Source: Mimachlamys varia
Lineage: Eukaryota; Mollusca; Bivalvia; Pectinida; Pectinidae
Reading direction: 5' to 3'
NCBI GenBank assembly: GCA_947623455.1
Contig: OX392532.1
Span: forward strand, 5,415,501 to 5,479,500
Length of the DNA: 64,000 nucleotides
Shown: one piece after another, positions 49,301-62,925 of the stretch
Layout: each line of letters starts with the position of its first letter
How positions within the stretch are numbered: position 1 is the stretch's first letter
The notes under the pieces: model-generated
Seen by the model: only the letters and a program-made list of their open reading frames with translations
What the model was told of the DNA's origin: nothing
The model's database searches: none
Position numbers and translations under genes: made by a program

Positions 49301-52300
49301 TATACTCTTTACTCTGATAATAGAAATCCTAGACGTACACAATGCTCTTTAATCTGATAATAGAAATCCTAGATGTACACAACACTCATTACCCTGATAA
49401 TAGAAATCCTAGACGTACACAACACTCTTTACTCTGATAATAGAAATCCTAGATGTAGACAACACTCATTACCCTGATAATAGAAATCCTAGATGTACAC
49501 AACACTCTTTACTCTGATAATAGAAATCCTAGATGTACACAATACTCTTTACTCTGATAATAGAAATCCTACACGTACACAATACTCTTTACTCTGATAA
49601 TAGAAATCCTAGATGTACACAACACTCTTTACTCTGATAATAGAAATCCTAGATGTACACAATACTCTTTAATATGATAATAGAAATCCTAGATGTATAC
49701 AACACTCTTTAATATGATAATAGAAATCCTACACGTACACAATACTCTTTACTCTGATAATAGAAATCCTACACGTACACAATACTCTTTACTCTGATAA
49801 TAGAAATCCTACACGTACACAACACTCTTTACTCTGATAATAGAAATCCTAGATGTACACAATACTCTTTACTCTGATAATAGAAATCATAGATGTACAC
49901 AATACTCTTTACTCTGATAATAGAAATCCTAGATGTACACAACACTCTTTACTCTGATAATAGAAATCCTAGATGTACACAATACTCTTTACTCTGATAA
50001 TAGAAATCCTAGATGTACACAACACTCTTTACTCTGATAATAGAAATCCTAGATGTACACAATACTCTTTACTCTGATAATAGAAATCCTAGATGTACAC
50101 AATACTCTTTACTCTGATAATAGAAATCCTAGATGTACACAACACTCTTTACTCTGATAATAGAAATCCTAGATGTACACAATACTCTTTACTCTGATAA
50201 TAGAAATACTAGATGTACACAACACTCTTTACTCTGATAATAGAAATCCTAGATGTACACAATACTCTTTACTCTGATAATAGAAATACTAGATGTACAC
50301 AACACTCTTTACTCTGATAATAGAAATCCTAGACGTAAACAATACTCTTTACTCTGATAATAGAAATACTAGATGTACACAATACTCTTTACTCTGATAA
50401 TAGAAATCATAGATGTACACAACACTCTTTACTCTGATAATAGAAATCCTAGACGTACACAACACTCTTTACTCTGATAATAGAAATCCTAGATGTACAC
50501 AACACTCTTTAATATGATAATAGAAATCCTAGATGTACACAATACTCTTTACTCTGATAATAGAAATACTAGATGTACACAACACTCTTTACTCTGATAA
50601 TAGAAATCCTAGACGTACACAATACTCTTTACTCTGATAATAGAAATCCTAGATGTACACAATACTCTTTACTCTGATAATAGAAATCATAGATGTACAC
50701 AATACTCTTTACTCTGATAATAGAAATCCTAGATGTACACAACACTCTTTACTCTGATAATAGAAATCCTAGACGTACACAATACTCTTTACTCTGATAA
50801 TAGAAATCCTAGATGTACACAACACTCTTTATTCTGATAATAGAAATCCTAGATGTACACAATACTCTTTACTCTGATAATAGAAATCATAGATGTACAC
50901 AATACTCTTTACTCTGATAATAGAAATCCTAGACGTACACAATACTCTTTACCCTGATAATAGAAATACTAGATGTACACAATACTCTTTACTCTGATAA
51001 TAGAAATCATAGATGTACACAATACTCTTTACTCTGATAATAGAAATCCTACACGTACACAACACTCTTTACTCTGATAATAGAAATCCTAGATGTACAC
51101 AACACTCTTTACTCTGATAATAGAAATCCTAGATGTACACAATACTCTTTACTCTGATAATAGAAATCATAGATGTACACAATACTCTTTACTCTGATAA
51201 TAGAAATCCTAGACGTACACAACACTCTTTACTCTGATAATAGAAATCCTAGATGTACACAATACTCTTTACTCTGATAATAGAAATCCTAGATGTACAC
51301 AATACTCTTTACTCTGATAATAGAAATCATAGATGTACACAATACTCTTTACTCTGATAATAGAAATCCTAGATGTACACAATACTCTTTACTCTGATAA
51401 TAGAAATCCTACACGTACACAATACTCTTTACTCTGATAATAGAAATCCTAGATGTACACAACACTCTTTACTCTGATAATAGAAATCCTAGATGTACAC
51501 AATACTCTTTACTCTGATAATAGAAATCATAGATGTACACAATACTCTTTACTCTGATAATAGAAATCCTAGATGTACACAACACTCTTTACCCTGATAA
51601 TAGAAATCCTAGATGTACACAACACTCTTTACTCTGATAATAGAAATCATAGATGTACACAATACTCTTTACTCTGATAATAGAAATCCTACACGTACAC
51701 AACACTCTTTACTCTGATAATAGAAATCCTAGATGTACACAATACTCTTTACTCTGATAATAGAAATCATAGATGTACACAATACTCTTTACTCTGATAA
51801 TAGAAATCCTAGATGTACACAACACTCTTTACTCTGATAATAGAAATCCTAGATGTACACAACACTCTTTACTCTGATAATAGAAATCCTAGATGTACAC
51901 AACACTCTTTACTCTGATAATAGAAATCCTAGATGTACACAACACTCTTTACTCTGATAATAGAAATCCTAGATGTACACAACACTCTTTACTCTGATAA
52001 TAGAAATCCTAGATGTACACAATACTCTTTACTCTGATAATAGAAATCCTAGATGTACACAATACTCTTTACTCTGATAATAGAAATCCTAGATGTACAC
52101 AATACTCTTTACTCTGATAATAGAAATCCTAGACGTACACAATACTCTTTACTCTGATAATAGAAATCCTAGATGTACACAATACTCTTTAATATGATAA
52201 TAGAAATCCTAGATGTACACAACACTCTTTACTCTGATAATAGAAATCCTAGATGTACACAATACTCTTTACTCTGATAATAGAAATCCTAGATGTACAC

Positions 52301-55300
52301 AATACTCTTTACTCTGATAATAGAAATCCTAGATGTACACAACACTCTTTACTCTAATAATAGAAATCTTAGATGTACACAATACTCTTTACTCTGATAA
52401 TAGAAATCCTAGATGTACACAATACTCTTTACTCTGATAATAGAAATCCTAGATGAACACAACACTCTTTAATATGATAATAGAAATCCTACACGTACAC
52501 AATACTCTTTACTCTGATAATAGAAATCCTAGATGTACACAATACTCTTTACTCTGATAATAGAAATCCTAGATGTACGCAAATCTCTTTACCCTGATAA
52601 TAGAAATACTAGACGTACACAACACCCTTTACTCTGATAATAGAAATCCTAGATGTACACAATACTCTTTACTCTGATAATAGAAATCCTACACGTACAC
52701 AATACTCTTTACTCTGATAATAGAAATCCTAGATGTACACAATACTCTTTACTCTGATAATAGAAATCCTACACGTACACAACACTCTTTACTCTGATAA
52801 TAGAAATCCTAGATGTACACAACACTCTTTACTCTGATAATAGAAATCCTACACGTACACAATACTCTTTACCCTGATAATAGAAATCCTAGATGTACAC
52901 AATACTCTTTACTCTAATAATAGAAATCCTAGATGTACACAACACTCTTTACTCTGATAATAGAAATCCTAGACGTACAAAACACTCTTTACTCTGATAA
53001 TAGAAATCCTACAATATAGATGTACACAACACTCTTTACTCTGATAATAGAAATCCTAGATGTACACAACACTCTTTACCCTGATAATAGAAATCCTACA
53101 CGTACACAATACTCTTTACTCCGATAAGAGAAATCCTAGACGTACACAATACTCTTTACTCTGATAATAGAAATCATAGACGTACACAATACTCTTTACT
53201 CCGATAATAGAAATCCTAGACGTACACAATACTCTTTACTCTGATAATAGAAATCCTAGACGTACACAACACTCTTTACTGATAATAGAAATCCTAGATG
53301 TACACAACACTCTTTACTCTGATAATAGAAATCCTAGATGTACACAATACTCTTTACTCTGATAATAGAAATCCTAGATGTACACAATACTCTTTACTCT
53401 GATAATAGAAATCCTAGAAGTACACATCACCCTTCACTCTGATAATAGAAATCCTAGATGTACACAACACTCTTTACTCTGATAATAGAAATCCTACACG
53501 TACACAATACTCTTTACTCTGATAATAGAAATCCTAGATGTACACAATACTCTTTACTCTGATAATAGAAATCCTAGATGTACACAATACTCTTTACTCT
53601 GATAATAGAAATCCTAGATGTACACAACACTCTTTATTCTGATAATAGAAATCCTAGATGTACACAACACTCTTTATTCTGATAATAGAAATCCTAGATG
53701 AACACAACACTCATTACCCTGATAATAGAAATACTAGATGTACACAACACTCTTTACTCTGATAATAGAAATCCTAGACGTACACAATACTCTTTACTGA
53801 TAATAGAAATCCTAGATGTACACTATACTCTTTACTCTGATAAGAGAAATCCTAGATGTACACAATACTCTTTACTCTGATAATAGAAATCATATACGTA
53901 CACAATACTCTTTACTGATAATAGAAATCCTAGATGTACACAACACTCTTTACCCTGATAATAGAAATACTAGACGTACACAATACTCTTTACCCTGATA
54001 ATAGAAATCCTACATGTACACAATACTCTTTACTCTGATAATAGAAATACTAGACGTACACAACACCCTTTACTCTGATAATAGAAATCATAGACGTACA
54101 CAATACTCTTTACTCTGATAATAGAAATCCTAGACGTACACAATACTCTTTACTCTGATAATAGAAATCATACACGTACACAACATTCTTTACTCTGATA
54201 ATAGAAATACTAGACGTACACAACACCCTTTACTCTGATAATAGAAATCATAGACGTACACAATACTCTTTACTCTGATAATAGAAATCCTAGACGTACA
54301 CAATACTCTTTACCCTGATAATAGAAATCCTACATGTACACAATACTCTTTACTCTGATAATAGAAATACTAGACGTACACAACACTCTTTACTCTGATA
54401 ATAGAAATCCTAGACGTACACAACACTCTTTACTCTGATAATAGAAATCCTAGATGTACACAACACTCTTTACTCTGATAATAGAAATACTAGACGTACA
54501 CAACACTCTTTACTCTGATAATAGAAATCTTAGATGTACACAACACTCTTTACTCTGATAATAGAAATCCTAGATGTACACAATACTCTTTACTCTGATA
54601 ATAGAAATCCTAGATGTACACAACACTCTTTACTCTGATAATAGAAATCCTAGACGTACACAATACTATTTACTCTGATAATAGAAATCCTAGATGTACA
54701 CAATACTCTTTACTCTGATAATAGAAATCCTAGACGTACACAACACTCTTTACTCTGATAATAGAAATCCTAGACGTACACAACACTCTTTACTCTGATA
54801 ATAGAAATCCTAGATGTACACAACACTCTTTACTCTGATAATAGAAATCCTAGATGTACACAACACTCTTTACTCTGATAATAGAAATCCTAGATGTACA
54901 CAATACTCTTTACTCTGATAATAGAAATCCTAGACGTAAACAATACTCTTTACTCTGATAATAGAAATCCTAGATGTACACAACACTCTTTACTCTGATA
55001 ATAGAAATCCTAGATGTACACAACACTCTTTACTCTGATAATAGAAATCCTAGACGTACACAACACTCTTTACTCTGATAATAGAAATCCTAGACGTACA
55101 CAATACTCTTTACTCTGATAATAGAAATCCTAGACGTAAACAATACTCTTTACTCTGATAATAGAAATCCTAGATGTACACAACACTCTTTACTCTGATA
55201 ATAGAAATCCTAGACGTACAAAATACTCTTTACTCTGATAATAGAAATCCTAGATGTACACAACACTCTTTACTCTGATAATAGAAATCCTAGACGTAAA

Positions 55301-57866
55301 CAATACTCTTTACTCTGATAATAGAAATCCTAGATGTACACAACACTCTTTACTCTGATAATAGAAATCCTAGATGTACACAATACTCTTTACTCTGATA
55401 ATAGAAATCCTAGACGTAAACAATACTCTTTACTCTGATAATAGAAATCCTAGATGTACACAACACTCTTTACTCTGATAATAGAAATCCTAGACGTACA
55501 CAACACTCTTTACTCTGATAATAGAAATCCTAGACGTACACAATACTCTTTACTCTGATAATAGAAATCCTAGATGTACACAACACTCTTTACTCTGATA
55601 ATAGAAATCCTAGATGTACACAATACTCTTTACTCTGATAATAGAAATCCTAGATGTACACAATACTCTTTACTCTGATAATAGAAATCCTAGATGTACA
55701 CAACACTCTTTACTCTGATAATAGAAATCCTAGATGTACACAACACTCTTTACTCTGATAATAGAAATCCTAGATGTACACAACACTCTTTACTCTGATA
55801 ATAGAAATCCTACACGTACACAATACTCTTTACTCTGATAATAGAAATCCTAGATGTACACAATACTCTTTACTCTGATAATAGAAATCCTAGATGTACA
55901 CAATACTCTTTACTCTGATAATAGAAATCCTAGATGTACACAACACTCTTTACTCTGATAATAGAAATCCTAGACGTACACAACACTCTTTACTCTGATA
56001 ATAGAAATCCTAGATGTACACAATACTCTTTACTCTGATAATAGAAATCTTAGATGTACATAACACTCATTACCCTGATAATAGAAATCCTAGATGTACA
56101 CAACACTCTTTACTCTGATAATAGAAATCCTAGATGTACACAATACTATTTACTCTGATAATAGAAATCATAGATGTACACAATACTCTTTACTCTGATA
56201 ATAGAAATCCTAGATGTACACAATACTCTTTACTCTGATAATAGAAATCCTAGATGTACACAAAACTCTTTACTCTGATAATAGAAATCCTAGACGTACA
56301 CAACACTCTTTACTCTGATAATAGAAATCCTACACGTACACAACACTCTTTACTCTGATAATAGAAATCCTAGATGTACACAACACTCTTTACTCTGATA
56401 ATAGAAATCCTAGATGTACACAATACTCGTTACTCTGATAATGGAAATCCTAGACGTACACAATACTCTTTACTCTGATAATAGAAATCTTAGATGTACA
56501 CAATACCCTTTACTCTGATAATAGAAATCCTAGACGTACACAACACTCTTCACTCTGATAATAGAAATCCTAGATTTACACAACACTCTTTACTCTGATA
56601 ATAGAAATCCTAGATGTACACAACACTCTTTACTCTGATAATAGAAATCCTAGATGTACACAACACTCTTTACCCTGATAATAGAAATACTAGATGTACA
56701 CAACACTCTTTACTCTGATAATAGAAATCCTAGACGTACACAATACTCTTTACTCTGATAATAGAAATCCTAGATGTACACAACACTCTTTACTCTGATA
56801 ATAGAAATCCTACACGTACACAATACTCTTTACTGGTAATAGAAATCCTAGACGTACACAATACTCTTTACTCTGATAATAGAAATCCTAGACGTACACA
56901 ATACTCTTTACTGATAATAGAAATCCTAGATGTACATTATACTCTTTACTCTGATAATAGAAATCCTAGATGTACACAATACTCTTTACTCTGATAATAG
57001 AAATCCTAGACGTACACAATACTCTTTACTCTGATAATAGAAATCCTAGATGTACACAATACTCGTTACTCTGATAATAGAAATCCTACACGTACACAAT
57101 ACTCTTTATTGATAATAGAAATCCTAGATGTACATTATACTCTTTACTCTGATAATAGAAATCCTAGATGTACACAATACTCTTTATTCTGATAATAGAA
57201 ATACTAGATGTACACAATACTCTTTACTCTGATAATAGAAATCCTACACGTACACAATACTCTTTACTGATAATAGAAATCCTAGACGTACACAAAACTC
57301 TTTACTCTGATAATAGAAATCCTAGACGTACACAATACTCTTTACTCTGATAATAGAAGTCCTAGATGTACACAAAACTCTTTACTCTGATAATAGAAAT
57401 CCTAGATGTACACAATACTCTTTACCCTGATAATAGAAATCCCAGATGTACACAATACTCTTTACTCTGATAATAGAAATCTTATATGTACACAATACTC
57501 TTTACTCTGATAATAGAAATCCTAGATGTACACAATACTCGTTACTCTGATAATAGAAATCCTACACGTACATAATACTCTTTACTCTGATAACAGAAAT
57601 TCTAGATGTACACAACACTCTTTACTCTGATAATAGAAATCCTTGATGTACACAATACTCTTTAATATGATAATAGAAATCCTACACGTACACAATACTC
57701 TTTACTCTGATAACAGAAATTCTAGATGTACACAACACTCTTTACTCTGATAATAGAAATCCTAGATGTACACAATACTCTTTAATATGATAATAGAAAT
57801 CCTACACGTACACAATACTTTTCACTCTGATAATAGAAATCCTAGACGTACACAATACTCTTTACT
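46398..57866. repeat. 40-bp satellite array E, about 287 copies (11.5 kb)
   Basis: Unit parts are ATCCTAGATGTACACAATAC and TCTTTACTCTGATAATAGAA. Two sites vary most: TAGATG/TAGACG/TACACG and AATAC/AACAC. Rare marks such as TACGCAAATCTCTTTACCC recur about 4.17 kb apart (48411 and 52576), as does the insertion in CCTACAATATAGATG (48724 and about 53010). Some units lost five bases (TTTACTGATAATAG). Short plus-strand frames near 49.1, 53.7 and 57.2 kb are products of the indels. Confidence 0.98.
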
Positions 57867-58811
57867 GCATACAAGTATAAAGAACCGGATATAGATAGGG
57901 GGCACAGTGTCTTCAGATGTTTTGCTTAATAATTTGATATACATTTAATGACATACATGTATCATATATCACTGGAAAGGTTATTTAATTTACTATGAAG
58001 TGAACGTATAATTAAAGTGTTAAAGTAATTAACAATTACATAATACATGTAGTATATTATATAAAAAATCGCGGACAATTTTGAATTTGGATCTTCTTTC
58101 ACATTTTCTTACAAAAAACTGACAATACTTTTCCTTCTGACAGACAGAAAGGTCATCTACAAAAGCGTGCCTCGGATTTTTCCTGTATGTTCCAAAATTG
58201 AAGTAATTTTGAATTGATGGTTTCTGGGTGGAATTTTCATGCCAAAATTCACTTAATTGGTTATAAAACATGTTGCAGCTAAATTCTTCAGAAACTTAGG
58301 CACGTTATTGTTGACCGGGTATGTCCCAACAATCCTGCAAAATTTGGAACGAATCGGTTCCACAACTTGTTGAATTTATGAAAATGTTCTAAAGACCATT
58401 TCCACCCTTTGAAATCAGATACCTCTGACTAGACATGTATCCATCAAGCTGTCCTTCGACAGACAGGCTTCACGATAAGCCCCTCCCATGTAATAACATG
58501 GTCATTAGCTACGGTTCCTGTAGTAGTAGGGATACAGGGCCATAAATATTACATCAAAGACTAACCACGACATCGAAGATTATGTAGCACAGTGTGAATG
58601 ACTATATAACTGACAACGCAACTGTATGGGGGTCTGCTTATTTTGTAAATAGTACAACGTGCTGACCTGTATGTTCGAGTTCAATGTTAATTCACAGTAT
58701 ATTGACACATTTATGAACATAATTTTGAATATTTCTTTTGGTTATATGATGTAGAATATTTGTAAGTAATCAATTTTGCAAAAAAAAAGCAAAAAATAAA
58801 AACAAAAACAA
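57867..58811. other. Spacer between satellite E and its diverged relative
   Basis: It holds an 80-codon minus-strand frame (58029-58271) that starts with ATG and carries cysteine/lysine-rich sequence (VCQKEKYCQFFVRKCERR). I recognise no family. It has no splice or promoter context, so it may be chance or part of an old element. An A-rich stretch ends the interval. Confidence 0.4.
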
Positions 58812-59545
58812 AAAAATCATACACATAAATAAAACCCTTAACTCTGTCTAACCATTGAAAACATACACATAAATAAGACCCTTAACTCTGTCTAACCATT
58901 GAAATCATACACATCTAACGCGCACCATAGAATATGTTCGTTGCCAACTGCGGGCATACTACCGTATATCCAGTCAAAAGGAGGTACAATCCTTAAATAA
59001 GACCTTTTACTCTGTCTGATCATAGAAATCTAACTAGTATATAAGACATTTCACTTTGTCTGATCATAGAAATCATACACGTATATAAGACTTTTACTCT
59101 GTTTGAACATAGAAATCATACACGTGTATAAGACCGTTTACTCTGTTTGATCATAGAAATCATACACGTAATACGTGTATGATTTCTATGATCAAACAGA
59201 GTAAAAGGTCTTATATACGTCGTATATAAGACCTTTTACTCTGTTTGATCATAGAAATCATACACGTATATAAGACCATTTACGCTGTCTGATCAAAGAA
59301 ATCATACACGACCTTTTTCTCTGTCTGATCAAAGAAATCACACACGTATATAAGACCATTTACGCTGTCTGGTCATAGAAATCATACACGTATATAAGAC
59401 CAATTCACGCTGTCTGATTATAGAAATCACACACGTATATACAATGTAGAAAGGGTACGCGTCTAAACTTTGTTTAACCATTGAAATCATACACGTATAA
59501 AGGACCCTCAACTTCGTCCGACTATAAAAATCATATGTTTAAATG
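58812..59545. repeat. Diverged 44-bp tandem array G, related to satellite E
   Basis: Unit parts are AAATCATACACGTATATAAG and ACCTTTTACTCTGTCTGATC, then ATAG. Aligned with the 40-bp unit it shares ATAGAAATC, TACACGTA and TTTACTCTG, and differs mainly by an extra TCTG. About 14 units of varying length and divergence are present. One unit is inverted (see the palindrome at 59137-59269). Confidence 0.88.
59137..59269. repeat. Double palindrome formed by one inverted 44-bp unit
   Basis: Arms 59171-59219 and 59221-59269 are perfect inverted copies of 49 bases around a single T. Arms 59137-59170 and 59172-59205 are perfect inverted copies of 34 bases around a single A. The order is forward, reverse, forward unit, so the central unit can pair with either neighbour. 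Confidence 0.93.
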
Positions 59546-59814
59546 ACTCTACTCTCTCGCTGTACCAGTGCCATGGTATACCAAGCAAAGCCTTGAAGCA
59601 ATGGATATGTAGCTGTAAATTCTAGATAACGAGTCTTCATTTTCAATAATGACAGTAACTAAACAAGGCATAGCACTAAAAATTGTCGACAGCGAATTAT
59701 TCGCACAGGATGAATGGCATCTAGCAACACTTTCTACAATGTAATAGACATAATGTAAAGGCTTAATAGCGTTGTGTCAATGTCACGTGTTTACACACTT
59801 TATCTTCAGCTGTT

Positions 59815-60750
59815 TTCCTCGATCTCTACTCAAACTATGACCAACATGGACACCTTACCACTAAACTATACGATAAACGTGACGATTTCCTTTTTCCGAT
59901 CGTGAAAGGACTATGTATGGTTTTGCCTGTTTTTGGCCCCCAAATCCATCAAATTTTAAATTTCATTATTGAACACTCAAATAACATTATTTCAAATATA
60001 GATTACATCCCTGATGCAATTGTAATAATATTTATTTGTTATTTGTGCTATGGTTGCCATGGTAACCATTCTAAATATGCATAAATTATGCAAATGTAAA
60101 TATTTGGTCTATTTTGGTCAATTTTTACATAGATTTTCACACAGCAACCATAGAGCGCATTCTTGAACAAAGTTTATATTTCTCCTAAAGATGTGGTATA
60201 AGTGCCCACATATTCTCATTTGATATTAAGTTTGTTCAAGAATGCGCTCAATAGTTTTTAATAGTAAAACTATCCAAAAAGTGGCCAAAATTGACTAAAT
60301 TGTCAAATTTCCCTAATTTATGCATATTTGAGATGGTTTCCATGACAACCAGAGTTGAAACAACAGACAATTATTGTTTCAGTTTTATCAGGGATGTACT
60401 CCATATTTGAAATACATTAATTTGAGAGTTAAATAATCTGCTTCAAAATTTGATCATTTGGGGGCCAAAAAAGGCCCAAATCATATATAGTCCTTTCCAT
60501 TTCTTGATAGTAACATACCTGCTTCTCCAACCTATGGTGTTCACATGTCGCAATTGATATGTTATTCTAAAGCTTGCTCTAAATATCGCGATTTTCGTGA
60601 TTGATGTCGACTTCTGACAGACAAATTAAAAACATAGGGATTTGAGAGATGTAGGGTGATCAGAACTTTGAGCAAGTTGTATGGTCGCCATCTTTTGTCT
60701 CGTTGAGAAATATTCTGTATATTTGTGCGATATAAAGAAGGATTTTTTAG
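59815..60750 (+). pseudogene. Retroelement open reading frame remnant, split by a MITE
   Basis: Codons from 59821 read DLYSNYDQHGHLTTKLYDKR and DDFLFPIV. After the foldback element ends at 60497 the frame resumes FPFLDSNIPASPTYGVHMSQ, LICYSKACSKYRDF. Two stop codons and then KLYGRHLLSR follow. The TKLYDKRDDF...NIP...YGVxxSQLIxYxxxC pattern is one I associate with the C-terminal part of reverse-transcriptase-bearing elements in marine invertebrates. The exact class is not determined. The catalytic core is absent. Confidence 0.75.
59904..60497. mobile_element. Foldback MITE, 594 bp, long inverted repeats
   Basis: It begins GAAAGGACTATGTATGG and ends CATATATAGTCCTTTC. The two halves are imperfect inverted copies for nearly their full length: TTTTGGCCCCCAAAT against ATTTGGGGGCCAAAA, and GCGCATTCTTGAACAAA against TTTGTTCAAGAATGCGC near the centre. 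There is no coding capacity; the 60-codon frame at its left end is incidental. It sits inside the retroelement frame. Confidence 0.92.
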
Positions 60751-60754
60751 TATG

Positions 60755-60896
60755 GTCATTAGTGTGCTTACTTGTTTTGATTCACAATGATGACTCGATT
60801 CGCATTTCGAGCGCTTTAAGTTCATTTGGATTGACAAAGATTTACATGGCGGATGTCGTCGATGAAGCAGAAGACGCTTACTATTCCGGAACACCT
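60755..60896 (+). mobile_element. Retroelement 3' end copy 5, next to the coding remnant
   Basis: It shares TTACATGGCGG(A/G)TGTCGTCG and GAAGCAGAAGACGCTTACT with the other six copies. Here alone it follows directly on the retroelement frame. This suggests that the whole dispersed family is the 3' end of that element. It is cut off at GGAACACCT by the SINE tail. Confidence 0.78.
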
Positions 60897-61397
60897 ATAA
60901 TAATAATAATAATATACAACATTTGATCTAGCGCCCTATCTAGCTAACATAAGCCACTCTAAAGCACTTTACAGTACATAGATATACAATTATCATACAA
61001 TCAATACAATTAATACATACAGTTTTACCATATACAATTCTGAGGAGTTCGCAGGAGCTGCCTTATCAGGCCGTACCTACTTGTCCTATACCACCTGGCT
61101 AATATCTCAATATGTGTGTGTAAGTATGTGTGTATGCTGGAGATGAATTGTGTTCTGTTTGTAGTGGGACCGTGTTTCGAACGACATCTCTCAGAGTGCC
61201 AAATCACAGCACAGATACATTTTATGTACTGCAACACTAACCCCATACCATTTTCTACTCCAACTGGGTTGTTGGAGTTGTGTGGGCAGGAGATAATGCA
61301 CTTTCTCTGAATATTCCATGCGTATGACGATTACGGGGATCGAACCCCGGCCGCCTGCATGGAAGGACGGAGTGTAAACCACTCGACCAATCCGCCC
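60897..61397 (-). mobile_element. Full-length tRNA-derived SINE with (ATT)n tail
   Basis: On the minus strand the head is GGCGGATTGGTCGAGTGG (A box) and GGGGTTCGATCCCCG (intact B box). The body contains GTAAAGTGCTTTAGAGTGGC and GGGCGCTAGATCAAATG. The tail is a run of ATT triplets at 60897-60915. Head, body and tail together span about 500 bases. The tRNA-like head cannot fold as a normal tRNA, so it is not a tRNA gene. Confidence 0.85.
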
Positions 61398-61399
61398 AA

Positions 61400-61954
61400 G
61401 ATCACTGGTGTCAATCAAATAGGTCATATTTCTTTGGGAGAAACGCCGTTCCACATTTTTTTCCCTTTTCAGAGTAATCCGAACGTCAGACGGACAATGC
61501 ATGTATCCATTTCCATCGGGCATTCAAACAAAAATGTATTCAAACTGAAGACATTCCATCTTTTACGTAGTTTGAAGTCAATATGGAACAGCTCGTACAT
61601 CCTCTTTAATACATTTTATTATTCAGAGATGAGAACAGCCAGTTGTGACAAGGGAGGAAACCCACATTTTAAGGGGTTCTAATGGGAAATTTAAAGTATT
61701 ATCATTACAGCAATATTATCAAAAATGAGGAAATCTTCCTTTTGGAAGAGGATTTTCATTCCTGATTATTATACGTTTTAGGATGAAGTGCCACGCCATT
61801 TGAACACGCGTATTCATAATCACGCACGGCGATAGCAAATCTAATTCAACTTTGTAAATAAAGTTTGCTCAACAAACGACTTTTTTTGCGCAGCTTGGCA
61901 TTTGACATACATGTATATTGTTTTTAATTAGCTGCTCGACATTCAAACACACAA
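61400..61954. other. Unannotated interval
   Basis: Short open frames on both strands have no recognisable domain. CAACAAACGAC near 61873 and GTCGTTTGTTG near 62041 are inverted copies about 170 bases apart and may mark another old element. Confidence 0.4.
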
Positions 61955-61995
61955 TAGAGGTGCAGCATATGTGTGTGTTACGTGATCTTTAGAGT
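61955..61995. repeat. R1 fragment
   Basis: GGTGCAGCATATGTGTGTGT followed by TACGTGATCTTT matches the end of segment X of dispersed repeat R1. The rest of the element is missing. Confidence 0.65.
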
Positions 61996-62464
61996 AAATT
62001 ATTCGCTATCAATACTTACATGTATGTTTAATTCTGAATGTCGTTTGTTGGGCTAACTTAACACAGATATCTAACTCTGTGTTAAAACATCGGTCACAAC
62101 CAATGCATTTTTTCAACGAAAGCCGTGACATTGTTTGGAGCAACGTTTTATTCATATCAGATTGAGACATTTAATTTTGGAGAGGCTCCATACTTATCAA
62201 ACTCTATGCTGGTTAACAAGTAGGCAGCGGTAGCTTTACAATAAGGATACATGTACCTAAACCCTATTACTTTTACTCTGACCAGGTGACTTAAACACTT
62301 ACTTCAATACAGATACATTGTAAAGAAAACCACACATATATTATTAGGTTTTAAACAATATTTTATTTATTTCTAGCACAATAGCTTAGTATTGCAAAAT
62401 TCACCAAATTGACGATAAATAATATTCTAAGAAAGGATGTTTTTGTAAAAAAAAAAAAACAATG
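61996..62464. other. Unannotated AT-rich interval
   Basis: No repeat unit, exon or coding frame was recognised between the R1 fragment and the next retroelement end. A run of A bases lies near 62448. Confidence 0.45.
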
Positions 62465-62740
62465 AATAACAAAGCGTCAACAAAACCATAATCCGAACTC
62501 AAAATCGATTAAACTAGAAGCTAAACAGGAACAAAAGAAAGACTTACATGGAGACTCTCGTAAAAGCACAAGAGAATAATACCAGATGTTCCGGAAGGTT
62601 AAGCGTCTTCTGCTTCATCGACGACACCCGCCATGTAAATCTTTGTCGCATTCAAGTAAACATCAAATTCTCAAAACGAGAACCGGGTATCATTGTCAAC
62701 CACAACAAGTAAACACACTAATGAGCATACTCAAAAACAT
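62465..62740 (-). mobile_element. Dispersed retroelement 3'-end copy 6, longest
   Basis: It covers the whole family consensus seen here, from GCGTCAACAAAACCATAATC through CATCGACGACACCCGCCATG to AAGTAAACACACTAATGAGC. It is in minus orientation. The poly-A run just left of it (62448-62459, read as T on the minus strand) is on the 3' side. Confidence 0.8.
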
Positions 62741-62789
62741 TTTCGTTCTTGACGTGTAATAGGAATGCTTTATCGAATTACCAGTATAA

Positions 62790-62925
62790 TGAACAAGGAA
62801 TGATAGACCAAGTTATCAATTACAATAAACAAGGAATGATAGACCAAGTTATCAATCACAATAAACAAGGAATGCTAGACCAAATGACCAATCACAATAA
62901 CAAAGGATTGTTCCACTAAATTACC
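62790..62925. repeat. ~36-bp tandem repeat, about four units
   Basis: The unit is CAAGGAATGATAGACCAAGT followed by TATCAATTACAATAAA. The last unit is degenerate. Confidence 0.85.

Noticed and set aside
59902..60084. 60-codon frame at the left of the foldback element
   Set aside because: It lies in one arm of the inverted repeat and has no counterpart expected of a transposase.
61330..61397. A tRNA gene (good A and B boxes on the minus strand)
   Set aside because: The body downstream is SINE sequence ending in an ATT tail, and the sequence between the boxes does not form a normal anticodon arm.
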